From: Margaritispora aquatica
Lineage: Eukaryota; Ascomycota; Leotiomycetes; Helotiales; Discinellaceae
DNA: 64,000 nucleotides
Direction: 5' to 3'
NCBI GenBank assembly: GCA_007644065.1
Contig: VJWN01000001.1
Span: forward strand, 76,340-140,339
Of the stretch, positions 35,403 to 46,681 are shown piece after piece; the first letter of the stretch is position 1; each line of letters starts with the position of its first letter. The notes beneath the pieces were generated by a model. That model ran no database searches, was not told the origin of the DNA, and saw nothing but the letters and a program-made list of their open reading frames with translations. A program made the translations under genes and the position numbers.

Positions 35403-35482
35403 CACTCAGCAATTGTACTGTGTGGTGTATATATGTTAGAGTCGAATAAGTCGAATAATGGATTGGAGAAGGAGGAGAAGGG

Positions 35483-35508
35483 GAAGAAGAAGAAGAAGAA
35501 GAAGAAGA
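35483..35508. repeat. (GAA)n microsatellite
   Basis: About 8.7 perfect GAA units are embedded in a purine-rich tract starting near 35465. Confidence 0.9.
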
Positions 35509-36130
35509 GAGACATATTCTCTGAATGTCGTCTTCGAAGCTATTTTTCAAGCTAAATTAGGTAACTTGAAGTTTAGGTAAGCATATAAGCATATAAGCCT
35601 ATATTGGTCCATTTTTTCTCAATTGGGCAAAGCGTACATAAGGGTACACTAGTATTAGTTGTTCTTCATAACTTTATGTTACCTTTATGAAGCTATAACC
35701 GACGGATCTTGAAGTGGAGGTGAAGTGGGGTTGGAACTTGATATAATTGGTTAATCCTGCATTGGATCTCGGCAATCGGCAATCGGAATCGAGAAAATTA
35801 TTCCCCGCTAAACTTCCAGGATCACTCACTCACTCACTCACCTCAGTCAGTTCCTTCCCTTCCCACTTCCACCTTCACCCAAAAAGTCCGGATTCAGATT
35901 CGTTTTCAGGTTTCCCCATAAAACCATCAAAAGCCGTTAGCCCCCCTCCATACCTTACTGTCCCCTCCCCTCTGCTCTCTCTCCTCCGTCACTCCCCTTT
36001 CATCTCCCTTCCCACCCACCACTCTTTGCTTATCCCACCATTTTGCTTCTTTTCGCCCCCTCCCCCGCATTATTGAAAGTTGAAAGGCAGGAGCTACGTC
36101 ACTTCGGTTCTGGTATTCAACGGTCCACTA

Positions 36131-36172
36131 CCTGCACCTGCACCTGCACCTGCACCTGCACCTGCAACTTCA
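36131..36172. repeat. (CCTGCA)7 hexanucleotide repeat
   Basis: Seven perfect CCTGCA units lie about 350 bp upstream of the Zn2Cys6 start codon, probably in its promoter or 5' UTR. Confidence 0.93.
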
Positions 36173-36516
36173 ATCGCCGACGACCAACATCTTTCTGGAC
36201 ACTGACTGTACTTGCCTTGCTTGCATCGATAATCATATACGCGGATCGGCATTTGATGTGTGCGATACTGAGGCATCCAAGATAAGATACAACCTGGAAT
36301 TGCTTTATTCGGAAGGGGCACATCACGGTACATTTCGCCAGATCCGAAATCATCTGAAATCGGAACCTCACTTACCTAAGCCGTCCAACACAACAGCTGG
36401 AGCTGAAGAACGATATCCGTGACTTGCCGACCGACCACGACCGGGTGAGTGAGTGAAGGAGGGAGTGAGCGAAGCATCAATAACCTCAAATTCACGACCC
36501 CAAGATCAGCATCGGC

Positions 36517-39433
36517 ATGTCGGGATTGGGAACAAGCTCAGGCACCGGTACAGGCATGGCACCACCCAACATGCTGCCTCCACTATCCATGAACAATAAC
36601 CCGAATCCCACACACTCCAACAACCCGAATCTACCTCCTCTGATGCCGGGTCCCATCTCTAATTCCATGCCGTTGGATCCTGCCTTGACTGCCGAACCCA
36701 TGCATCATCAGCAACAGCAACAGCAGCAGCAGCAGCAGCAGATGCAGTCTCTCCAGCAGGCCCCACCAAAAGCCTCAAAGCCTCCTCCACCACCGTTGGA
36801 TACCATGAGAGCATATCGGGCGTGTCTGAACTGTAGGAATCGGAAGAGTAAATGTGATTTGGATCCTAATCAGGGTAGACCAGTAAGTGGGGATTTCTAT
36901 TCGGATACCATACCTAGTCTTTGATAGAAGATATGTTTAATCTTGCTCAACTTCGAGTGAAGTTTGCGTTCCAGTCATGAGATATCTCGTCACGTGGTCT
37001 CGAGTTTCATCGATCTTCCCTAACGATAAAGTCGAAACTAATCAATCTAGCCCTGTCGAAGGTGTCAACGCGAAAATCGAGAGTGTGTTCTAGGAGAAAG
37101 TCATCGTGGTGGTCGTCGAGTCAAAAAGAGACCAAAGCTTGATGAAAGTGCGCCAGGCACTCCAGAATCAAACACCAAACCATCAGGATCCGAAACGAAT
37201 ACGCCTCAATTCAGTCCAACACCAGGCCAACCAGTCCCACTAACTCACTTCCATGGACGGTTCAATTGGCCAGCAGCACCAAAAACTTCTGGATCAGATA
37301 CGACCAGTGCATCAAGACATACCGAGCAGACAAATGTAAGCTATAACCCTCCTCGATTAGACTCTTCTGACGTATTTGTAGCTCACAAGTCCACCCAACG
37401 ATTCAGCATATCGATCTCGTCTGGAATCTATCATCAGTGTTTCCGGGAAACCAGAGGGAAGAGTACACGAGGGAATTGCATCGGCTGATCTTCAAAATCC
37501 ATCTGATGCATTAGAAATCCTGGCTCGAGTGGCAGACGACAGAGGTGATGACGAGAATTCTCCGAGGAGTGATCAAACTTCGGGTCCATCGAGAGAACCA
37601 AGACAGCCTCAACGAAGACAGGTGCTTACTCCTCCCAAGATGAATGGATATTGGCATTACAAGCCGATTCAAGACGGCCTCATCACACCGGAGGAAGTTT
37701 ATGCACTGGTCTCAAGGTGGGTCGATTTAGTGTCGAAGACATTCATTTCACTGATCCTGCTAGCTACGAGGAACTGTTCCATCCTTACTTTCCAATTATT
37801 CCCAGAGAGTCCTTTGATCGTATGAGATTACCTTGGTTGTCGAAGGTCGAGCCTCATTTGTTCTCGGCTATCTTGACTGTCGCATCCAAAGACAATGAAA
37901 GGATTCACCAAATATGCTACGATCACATGCAACAACTCGTCTCAAATATTCTTGCTGGATCTGATGCGAACATTGATGCAGTGGAAGCGCTTCTTTTACT
38001 ATCCCAATGGGTCTCACATCGACCTCAAGTCTCTGTGACGGTGGGAAGAGGTGAAGAAGATAGAGTGGCGTGGATGTACATTGGTACTGCGTTACGACTT
38101 GGATACTTTCTCGGCATTGATCGAACGTCTTTCAAGAGTGATTCCCAAGAAGACCCAGCAAAATTCAACAGGAAACGTTTGGTATGGATGGCATGCTACG
38201 TTTGCGATCGACAAGTTTCAGTAAGAGTTGGCAAAGGTTTTTGGGCTCGTGGACCAGGACCTCTTTCTGGGCTAAGATCTACCGACTTCCCTACACTTCT
38301 GCCCGCCTCGCCAGCCCAAGACAACTGGGCAGAGATCTTTCAGGCCAACCTTGAGTTGACACAGATCTTCTCGAATGTACATGATATTCTTTACTCTTCG
38401 AAAGGACATGGATGGAAGGAGATGCTGGAAGGACGCTATGCCAAATACCTGGACGATTTTCGGACCAGCATACGCAATTGGCACGATATTTGGGGATCTT
38501 ATAATTGTTCTCCCACTTTAAGAATCAGCTTGTTACTGACCTACGATTATCTACGTCTTTACGTCAACGCTTTCGCATATCAAGCAACCATCTCAAGATC
38601 ACTAACCTTTCAACGCGACGGCCAACAACCGAATCGCAAAATTCCCCTCATTGATGCCACAGCTCCAGATGCGAGGTTTATCTACGAAGCTTTGGATGCA
38701 GCAAAGTCATTACTTACAAATTTCATAAATTACATCAATCCCGATTCTCTACGTTGTATGCCTTCATCTTACTATCTGTTTGTCATCTACAGTGCCGTGT
38801 TTCTCTACAAGGTATGATGCACTTACCTCCACAAAAATCGATCTAACGATACAGGCACGCTCTACTACAACAATGACAGACGAAGAACGTACTAATGTCC
38901 GCCATATGATCACCCAAACTATTAGTCACCTCGAACGCGCCTCGCAAGGTGCAAACCAAATGGGCAATCGCTACGCTCGTCTCCTCAAACTCCTCTGGCG
39001 AAAATCACCCACCCGTGTCCGCGAAACACCTTTGCGTCAAGCTATTGGAAATCCTTACGATCCATCTTCCTCAATTGCATCACAGCCCAACCTCAACCTC
39101 AATTCCCATCTCGACAATCTCCCTCCCTCCCACCCTCAAAACTATGACTACACAAACTACGGCATGGGCATGGGCAATACCAATAGCATTGGAAATGGGA
39201 TTCCTGTGCAAACAAATGGGCAAGGACAAGGCTTTAGCTGGTTGGATCTGAGCGCGACGTGGAATTATGCTACGCAAAATGGTCACTCGAGTTCTGCTTC
39301 TGCAGGTGGGGATTTTATGGATGAGGGTGGGTTGATCGGTGGCAGTGAGTCGAGTCCGTTTGATGTTGGGATGGGAGCCATGTTGGGAGATTATAGCATG
39401 CTGGAAGGGGATGGAACGGGTTTAATCTTTTAG
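36517..39433 (+). CDS. Zn2Cys6 transcription factor with fungal TF homology region
   Basis: Exons are 36517-36882, 37051-37335, 37382-37716, 37764-38811 and 38855-39433, encoding 870 aa. The N terminus is Pro/Asn/Met-rich with a CAG-encoded polyglutamine run (about residues 66-76). The zinc cluster CX2CX6CX10CX2CX6C begins ACLNCRNRKSKC and is completed across intron 1 by PCRRCQRENREC; a basic patch (RGGRRVKKRPK) follows. The central homology region spans roughly residues 240-600 (YEELFHPYFPIIPRESF, AWMYIGTALRLGYFLG, KRLVWMACYVCDRQ). The C terminus is Asn/Gly/Ser-rich and acidic, a likely activation domain. It is a nuclear regulator by family, resembling the PriB/War1/PrtT-like group; its targets are unknown. 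Sugar-transporter and pectinolytic genes nearby are possible but unproven targets. Confidence 0.92.
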
Positions 39434-40755
39434 GTCTGTGGAGTATATGGGTCTTGGCTAGTTATGGGTTAGGTCGGGTTCGGTTGGAGCCTTTTATAGG
39501 ATGGAGGTCGGGGCATGGTAGCGTTCTCGGTTGAATTTTTCATGAGATTTATGGGTACATGGTAATAGGCAGGGAAGAAGAGAGCGTGCAGGAAGCAGGA
39601 TCTCCAAGCTTCTCAATGGTTTGGTTCGGATAAATGTACTCATGTTAGCTATGGATCTGGATCTGGCTGTATTACGTTCCCAGCAAGGTATAGCAGGGCA
39701 CGCCACTGGGCCTTGCAAAAAGCATGTATGCTTGTGTGTGAGATTAGACATGCGTAGAGAGTGTGTAAGTGATTATATGGTCGGATATGAAAGCATAATT
39801 ACGTGCCATTGGACTAAAGCATTGGATCATCTCAGTTCAGAGCAGCCCAGATTACTATCTATTTACCTAGGTACTATTAAGAATTGAGAATTGAGAATTG
39901 AGGTGTGAAGTCCTCTTATCTAGCCTTGTCTTTGTTGTAGTATAAGACTGAGTTTGAGGTCGGGGATGAAGGTGGGGTTGAAAGAAGTAAGCGTGAGAGG
40001 AAGAGAGTAGGTGAGAGTAAAGGTAAGAGGGGAGGTGAGTATAAGTATGAGTGTAAGTATGAGTAAGTATGAGGATGAGAAGGAGGAAGAGGCTGAGAAG
40101 TGGAAGGAGGGTGGTTTCTGCTTCCTCTTTCTGTATTTATGTTCGAGTTGAGTGCGGAGTATGAAGTGTGAAGTACTGCTCTTTTCTGGTAAGACTCTGG
40201 TTTGGTTTCTTTTGGTCTGGTTGTAGTTATTTTGGGGAGGCATGATGGTATGATGGTATGGTGTTAGTATGGTTGGTAAGTTAGTTGGTGAGTTGGTGAG
40301 TTGGTGAGTTGATGAGTTGGGGAGTACACCTACCTGATTCCTTAGATAGATTGAAGAAAGTATGTATAAGCGAGATGGAGATTAGACCATGGGGAAGAGA
40401 GGAGGTGGGCTGGGAAGGGAAGTGGGAGAAGTGGGAGCGAAGTGGAGAGTCGAAGCGAGGTATGAGGTAGGGAGTAGGGTATGTGAAACGGAAAGAAGAG
40501 GTGAGGTGAGCAAGAGATAGGAAGTGGAGATGTTCAATAACTTGTAAGTATATGTGTATACGGGTAGTCAAGGTAGGTGTGGAGGCTGAAGCGTACCTTA
40601 GGTAGGTAAAGTGGAAGCATGTATAGTCATGTGATCTGGCGTGCTTGGCGTGCCGTTGTGCTTTTTGACCTGTTCACTATCTGATATCCACTTACACGCG
40701 AGGAATTGTTTCACCAATTCGAACGCTCCATCTCTCCAAATTGCCGAATAGCAAA
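39434..40755. other. 3' and spacer region, low complexity
   Basis: No gene is supported. The stretch 39950-40130 is GAGTAAG/GAGGA-rich purine sequence that gives Leu/Ser/Thr-rich minus-strand frames with no protein character. It contains an 8-bp tandem repeat. Confidence 0.4.
40283..40324. repeat. 8-bp tandem repeat AGTTGGTG, five copies
   Basis: Three exact AGTTGGTG units are followed by AGTTGATG and AGTTGGGG. Confidence 0.8.
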
Positions 40756-41303
40756 ATGGCTTCATCCAAACGGAAATGCGACGCGCTGAACACTGAACTC
40801 GCCCCTCCTCGGATACCTGCCTTCTCCCCAAATTCCTCACGATGCACTGTGCAAGATTAAGACACTTGCCTAACCCGACCCCTAAGATATAGCACTGAAC
40901 GCCTACCTCTCGTACCGCACCATCGCAGAGCTCATCAACAAGCGATACTTCGCAATCACAGCAGCTAAAGAAGCAGAGGGCAGCAGAACCAGAAAAGAAC
41001 TTCGATGCCCATTTCGAAGCATGCTGGCGTGCCTTGACAGCACAGAACAAGTGGTTGGAGACGAGTCAGCAATCCGATCCTATGGGTGACAAATTTACGA
41101 TTCTTCGGCAACAAAGAGATGTGATTGTCAACGCTGCGGGGAAGACGAAGAAGTGGGAGATGAGACAGAATGCGCTTGAGTGGCCACGCAAGATATGCAA
41201 GAGTGTCATGGTGTGCAATTTACGGGTCGTTCAGCACGAGGTCATGAAAGTTGGACAGGTCCTGGATGGGTATGTGAAGCCGATGTATAAGCTTGCTGGG
41301 TAG
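40756..41303 (+). CDS. Small hypothetical protein, possibly truncated by TAG
   Basis: Proposed exons are 40756-40848 and 40929-41303 (donor GTGCAA, branch CCTAAC, acceptor CGCAG), in phase, giving 155 aa. A nearer acceptor (ATATAG at 40894) would put a TGA in frame. The N-terminal part is Ser/Gln-rich. The rest is helical and charged (EKNFDAHFEACWRALTAQNK, DKFTILRQQRDVIV). After the TAG at 41301-41303 the same frame stays open and protein-like for 47 codons (SRDERRRYKIEGLSDNIETL to LILFDDLADL, stop 41445-41447). The gene may therefore be longer and prematurely stopped. The family is not recognised; there is no signal peptide. Confidence 0.5.
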
Positions 41304-42034
41304 ATGAGCAGAGACGAGAGGAGGCGATACAAGATCGAGGGGTTGTCGGACAATATCGAAACGCTGAAGGTGTTGTGTAATTGGCAGGTTAATATGCCGG
41401 CCTTGGGACAAGTTCTCATCTTGTTTGATGATTTGGCGGACTTGTGACCTTGGGAAACATCAACTTGGTTTAGTGAACTGCCTGATGAGAAGTCGCTGGC
41501 AAGGTTGACTTGACGGGTATGGCCGAGGGAGGCAAGTTTCCCGACCTCGATCATGGCCATGGTCTTTCCTTCAACATTTCAGCTCTCCGAGTTTGCTGTT
41601 CGTTACGGTGTATGTATCGAGCTTCGAATCTTATGCGTTGGGCCATAGCCACGATAGAAGGTCACGACCCATCGAAGTCGAGGCTGAGAATACCATAGTC
41701 ACGACCTGGTCGAACTGAGGTCGAAAATGTGATAACATCTAGAATGTTTGCATTTCGGTTGGAAAGTTTGAAGCCTCGTCACCGTTTGCTCTCGCCTTTC
41801 GTGTTGCTTCAGAAAATCCCTTTAGAGAAGCCTGGAGGTGTCGATTCTCCAGCCTCCATTAACAACCTCTACAGGTGACGAGACAAAAATTACACGTGAC
41901 GACATACACAGCCCTCTAAGTTTTCTTCGTTCCAACCAACAACCCCATGCGGCCACAAGCGCTCTTATCCACACACGAGTAATTGTCTTCGTTATTTCAA
42001 CCAATCAATTCATCAACTTTCTCAATAGGTCGCC
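41304..42034. other. Possible truncated tail plus promoter
   Basis: 41304-41447 is the open continuation described for the preceding gene. The rest up to 42034 is promoter-like with no supportable gene. Confidence 0.4.
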
Positions 42035-43327
42035 ATGCTGCCACAACTGTATTGCTGGTTGGGCTTCCTCCCTAACTGGGTTTCCTGCATGTCTGAATAT
42101 GCAGAAAGCCTTGACTATTGGTACACGCTCGAAGTTCAAACTGCTGAAGTATCAAAGAGCTTCATGATGCTTTTGTTTCCAGAGCTTCTTTTTATCGCTC
42201 TCACGCTGATCTCGTGTGTTCTTCTCTCCGGATTGCTGTTAAGAGAGACCATTTCAATGCCTCGACAATCCAACTCTGGACCTAGTCGTCCTCCACTTCC
42301 CCCTCCACCAGCTACCAAGTCTGCTCATCCACCGATAGAGCCCGCGGAGCTCTGCGTTGGCTGCATTCTATGGCTCCCTCCTCAAGACTTGCATCAGGAT
42401 CCTGTAAAGTGCAATAAAGAGGCCTGTTGTGAGAAGGGGGGGCTCGGAAGTGGAGGGTATGACCACCCTGTTATCGTCCTAAGCACCCAGAAAGACGACG
42501 CAAGTAAACCAGAAGATGTGATCTGTGTCGTAGCATGCGTATGTATATTCTTTTACTGATGTTTAATTTCTCTGACTTTGATCTAGGTCACAACATATCG
42601 TGACACAAAGCTTAGCGACTATTTAACGAAGCGAGTCAGGAGGACACACTTACAGAACTCACTTCCTATCAAGGACCCAGAAGCAGTGGGTATAAGCTCC
42701 TTCGGATTTCCCTACCCAGAAGAGATTGAATTGGAGAAGAATCGTCGACTCCATAAGCAATCATATATTCGACTTGACCATACCTACGAGGTTCCAGTTT
42801 CGATGCTCAGACAGTACAGCTTCTATAATTCTCAAGCAAGCAGGTTACGCTTGACCCAGGGAAGCTATACCATTCTCATGAACAACCTTGATCTCGTGCC
42901 CGAAACTTGGTACTCGACGAAGTCAATCACGAAGACTGCTAGAAAGCGTTCTTCAACATCTGGAGGTCGTGCTCCCGTTCAAGATATCTTCTATCCTCCA
43001 GAACAAGCCACTGTCAGTGGCCCTAGCTACAATCCTCCCCCAAGTCAACCATCTTGGGCACCTGTTACCGCTGTTAGACCCACCACTTCCGTCCCTGTCC
43101 GTCAGAACCATCCGCCACCTGTCATTGCTAGAAATTATCCAGTGTACCAGCCAGTTTATCAGCCCTCGCGGGTTGTCGACCAACACTATGGTGCTGCTCC
43201 ACCTCGGTGGAATCGTCCTGTACCTGCTCCAGAGCCTGAATGCTCTGCTGATACGATGTTCTGGGTTGTTGCTGGGCTCTTCTTTGTTGCTGTGTTTGCA
43301 TGGTTGGGTTGGCGTGGATTGTCTTGA
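42035..43327 (+). CDS. Membrane-anchored member of MazF/PemK-like family (intact copy)
   Basis: Exons are 42035-42538 and 42587-43327, with a 48-bp intron, encoding 414 aa. Predicted membrane segments lie near the N terminus (FPELLFIALTLISCVLLSGL, residues ~49-68) and at the C terminus (MFWVVAGLFFVAVFAWLGW). In between, the motifs in order are GCILWLPP, YDHPVIVLST, VICVVAC/VTTYRDT (split by the intron), PIKDPE and KQSYIRLDHTYEVPVSML. This order and spacing recall the SH3-like barrel of MazF/PemK proteins (G-x-I-x-W, HPVVVLS, VxVxPITT, S-x-V...). That link is inference. A Pro-rich linker (PSYNPPPSQPSWAPV) precedes the last helix. Three related, less complete loci lie at 44.9, 46 and 51 kb. Confidence 0.75.
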
Positions 43328-44924
43328 GCTTTAGTTGATTGGCGTTGGGAGACGAGGTTCTCAGAATAATGGTCATGATTGATAGCTTAGCGAGTTAAGG
43401 GAGATTGGGTTCATATGGATCAAGGTCTGGTTTTATTTGCGTCATGCTGGGAAGGGAAGAGTACAATAATGTTGTCAAACTTGCTCAACTTGATCACTTG
43501 AGTTCACCGAACCAACACTTAACAAGTGATGTAAGACCAATTGTTATGCCACTTAATGGCAAACAGGGCAAACATATAAAGGATAAAGCATCAAAACTAG
43601 TGTTTTGAACATGCGTGAATTCACAAATCGCAAAGTTTGCTTCGTTCTCGTTGTGCTGGGATGAGGCAGGTATATCTTAGGGAGGTGGAGATGGATCAGT
43701 AGCCACACAATACATGGCATGCGGATTTGATGATGTCTCTTAACATGAATCGTGAAGTTGCGTATGATGGCTCCTTGAAGTGAAAAGAGAAGTAAGAGAT
43801 GAGCCGCCAGTTCCGCAATCTAGGGCCTAGAACATGGCCTGTAAAATGTAGAAAGACAGTGAATAAAGAGAGTAGGCCTTTTGCGTCGCATAGAAAATAT
43901 ATCTATGAAAGCTTTACGTAAAAAATTGTATGTGCGGGGTAAGTATATGGGGTCTAGGTAGATCCGCTATACTTATTTGCATACTGATTACATGCTTACC
44001 CATTATTAGAAGGTTTTAGCTTATCTAAACAGACTTTGAGACATCTCTATTTATATGTGCTTATGCCTTTAAGTCTGTTTATGTATTAAAGCTGTTACCC
44101 ACGAGAGCGGAGAGGTAGGCCAAGCAAGCCGGCATTGGGTTGCTTTACCTCGTGTTTCGTGTTCTACGAGCTGCTCGTAGTCTGTTGCTTTTGGATGGAA
44201 GTAGATTTGGAGTATCTTGGCTGAGATAGACTTTTTGTACTATTTAAGCACGAAGCTTGTTTCAAATCACTACATAATATAGATGAAATGAGTTTGAGGT
44301 ATCTATTATATATACTAAGTCATGAAGTCTTCTATTGTGGAAAATGTTACTTGTCGGACGGATTAAGCTAAGCTAGCTAGCCTTACTTCATCCCATTCCT
44401 TGGGCTCTGGAAGCACATTGTCGCCCTTCTTTCCTTCAATTTTAACTTCCAATAGATTCTCTTCTCCGAGGCCTCATATCGCAAGCGGCCTCTTGCATGG
44501 AAAATGCATCATTTTTGGACGCCCTATGACCCTTTCTTTTATGGTGTTAGCTATAACATAAGAACACAGCTGCAGCAAGTTAGAATCTGCTAAGCACTAG
44601 CCTTGAAACTCCAAGATTCTCAGCCCAAGCCCCAACTTTTGCGTCCATCGTGGCCACTTCTCCTGCAAAACCACAGCAAGAACAGGATTCCCCTCGTTTC
44701 TCGTGCAACTCTGACCATCTGCAGCTGCAACCATCTCCAGTCGCTTTTAAGTACGTTGTTGATAATAAAACTCCTGACGCGAAGCACGAGATTCCCGTAG
44801 GCGCGCTGGCCATGTCACCAAAAACCAATAGTTGAAGGGGACCAGCAAATTTATCTTCAGCGGTGGTAAGTGTTTTTCGACTCTATTGAAGTATGTTGTT
44901 AGTCACATATTGACATTGATTTAG
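43328..44924. other. Spacer inside the paralog region
   Basis: No clear gene is seen. A 61-codon frame at 44650-44835 (ATSPAKPQQEQDSPR...) reads plausibly as protein but shows no link to the family and lacks a start context or splice partner that I can support. 43990-44350 is AT-rich. Confidence 0.35.
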
Positions 44925-45146
44925 GGTCTACTCTTTTGGGTACAAGCCCCTGAATACTTGGCTACGCGAGAGTGGAGGTACAGGCGAGAATCGCGGGAAA
45001 TGTCGTTCATCTTTAGCATTAGAACCACGCCTTGCAAGGCACCAAAACTTCCATTTCTCCGCCTCATGTACGATAAGATCGAGAAACAGGTTTACGTCTC
45101 TATTAGTCCCCTTTTGGAAGTCCCGTTGTGGCGCCCGCAACCATAA
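44925..45146 (+). pseudogene. Remnant of the MazF/PemK-like family
   Basis: After an acceptor-like TTTAG (44924) the frame reads GLLFWVQAPEYLATREW. It later reads PFLRLMYDKIEKQVYVSIS followed by PLLEVPLW and stops at 45146. The first motif matches GCILWLPPQDL of the intact copy, and KQVYVSISPLLEVPL matches KQSYIRLDHTYEVPV. The HP-VIVL and VTT segments between them are missing, so this looks like an internally deleted copy. Confidence 0.5.
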
Positions 45147-45944
45147 ATGTGGAACGAGTTTCCAGACCACGCTATTTGTCTTAGCAAGCATAGTTATCGT
45201 ATCCTAGAACTTTCGTTCAACTGACTTCTTGGTTAATACTTACAACACTGCTATAGAAGCTCTTTAGACTTCTTAATCCTATCTTTTTACCTACCTCTAT
45301 ACCACGTGATTCACCCCCTATCCATTCCTCACCGCACAATAGGCTAAGCTGTAGGCATTATTTCATACCTGGAAGTAGCTAAACAGTGATACTTTCGGTT
45401 CAAAAGATCTTTCAACACCCAGAATACGGGTTTAGGTAGTGTTGAATGAGATATCGAAAAAATTATGCTCAAGTTGACATTGTTATCGCAATATGAGGGG
45501 GTTCCAGTGAGTGAAAACAAGTCTACACAATCACTTTTGTGCTACACAAATGTTTCGAACACAGTTTCGTAGCCTCGCAAATTTATTCTTCAAATATGAA
45601 AATCCCATGCCTCCACCTTACATCGTTATCAGTCCTAATCTTTCAGGAACTTGAGAGCTTGCGCACAACTGCATGCCAGATCTAATAACCACGCCTATAT
45701 CCTAAAATTTTCACCATACTTCTTGAGTTAAATATTGCATAGACCTTACTCCATGCCTGAAGGCCGAAGTGAGAGCAGCTGGTGGCGCAGAAATGTATCA
45801 CCTGATCCGCTACTTAACTTCAACTCGCGTTCACCAAAGAAGGATTCGTGATCGTTGACGAAATCAAAAGAAGAGACAGCACTCGCGAGAACTCTAAGCA
45901 AGCCTGTAAATTTCGATGGAGTATTTCCAGGTATTCTGGTTTAG
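45147..45944. other. Spacer, AT-rich
   Basis: No gene is supported. The right end (from about 45848) may hold 5' exon sequence of the next family member (frame EGFVIVDEIKRRDST), but it shares no clear motif. Confidence 0.35.
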
Positions 45945-46681
45945 CTCAAAGAATGGGAACTTGGCGCGAGTCAGGATTCCTTTCATATCTGTGGAGAAGG
46001 GAAGCATATGCGAAGCTACCTTGGTCGCAATCATCCACACTTGATACTGCATTCCTACCAAAAGAAAGACTCAGAAGTTGAAAATGACTTGATTGTGGTC
46101 ATAGCAAAGGTTATTTTTAATAATGCTCAAGAATTGCAGGCAAATTTGCTAACTGTACCATAGGTCACGAAATTCGCACTCACCGATCTTCTGCAGTGGG
46201 TCACGGACAAAGAGAAGCCACAACAAAAACGATACCAACGATTGGCGGCATCAATTCCAATATATCATCCGCCCTTCCTCTCAACGGCTGCCGCCGAATT
46301 GCAAGCATTCGACGGGGAGAAGCCACCCCATCGATCGCACAGATGGTACCTTGCAGCCAAGCGCGATCTTTCTGAATAACAACGTGGATGGAAGCACAGA
46401 GCCGTATCGACGAACCTGTAATCAAGCAGTTGAAGCTTGCAAACGATAAGACCATGTTTGCGCAATCATATGTGGTTATGAAGCATGCTTGGAGAGTTTC
46501 CATCTCTGAGCTAAGACACTTTGCTGACTTCAAGGACTTGGCTACTGTTTGTCGCTTGGAGAAGGATGATTGGAAGTATGTTGCGGGGAAGCTTGGCATT
46601 GAGCTGGAGAAAATTGACGAGCTGCTGCTTGAGGATGTCACTGTTGAAGGGCGGGGTGAGTTGGCAGATCATCAGGTCTGA
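45945..46681 (+). pseudogene. Diverged or partial MazF/PemK-like family copy
   Basis: Exon-like part 45945-46109 reads LKEWELGASQDSFHICGEGK and then YLGRNHPHLILHSY and NDLIVVIAK. A 54-bp intron (GTTATT...CTAAC...CATAG) joins it in phase to 46164 onward (VTKFALTDLLQWVTDKEK, SIPIYHPP). A last segment near 46410-46681 reads DEPVIKQLKLANDK, then FAQSYVVMKHAWRVSISEL, and ends LADHQV. The segments match the intact copy's YDHPVIVL, VTTYRDTKLSDYL and KQSYIRLDHTYEVPVSML in the same order, with the intron at the same place. The join near 46340-46410 needs an unusual splice (GTACCT donor) or is broken. No start or W motif is seen. Confidence 0.5.

Larger units (their letters stand above)
35177..36516. 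other. Divergent promoter region rich in microsatellites
   Basis: About 1.3 kb lie between the transporter (-) and the Zn2Cys6 gene (+). It contains three simple repeats (listed) and a C/T-rich leader at about 35850-36060, typical of fungal 5' UTR or promoter. Open frames across the repeats are artefacts of the trinucleotide units. Confidence 0.55.

Noticed and set aside
35214..35550. Overlapping frames giving poly-Asp, poly-Arg, poly-Val and poly-Thr proteins
   Set aside because: All come from translating the (TCG)21 and (GAA)n microsatellites; there is no other protein-like sequence.
40281..40324. Considered as a CRISPR-like or telomeric array
   Set aside because: It is a simple 8-bp tandem repeat without spacers; CRISPR arrays are not expected in a fungal nuclear genome and the unit is not telomeric.
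39920..40571. Leu/Ser/Thr-rich minus-strand frames
   Set aside because: Generated by purine-rich GAGTAAG-type low-complexity DNA.
45848..46081. 77-codon plus-strand frame (IVDEIKRRDST...) as a gene
   Set aside because: The neighbouring frame 45945-46109 carries the family motifs, so this frame is mostly a shadow; only its first part might be a real 5' exon.
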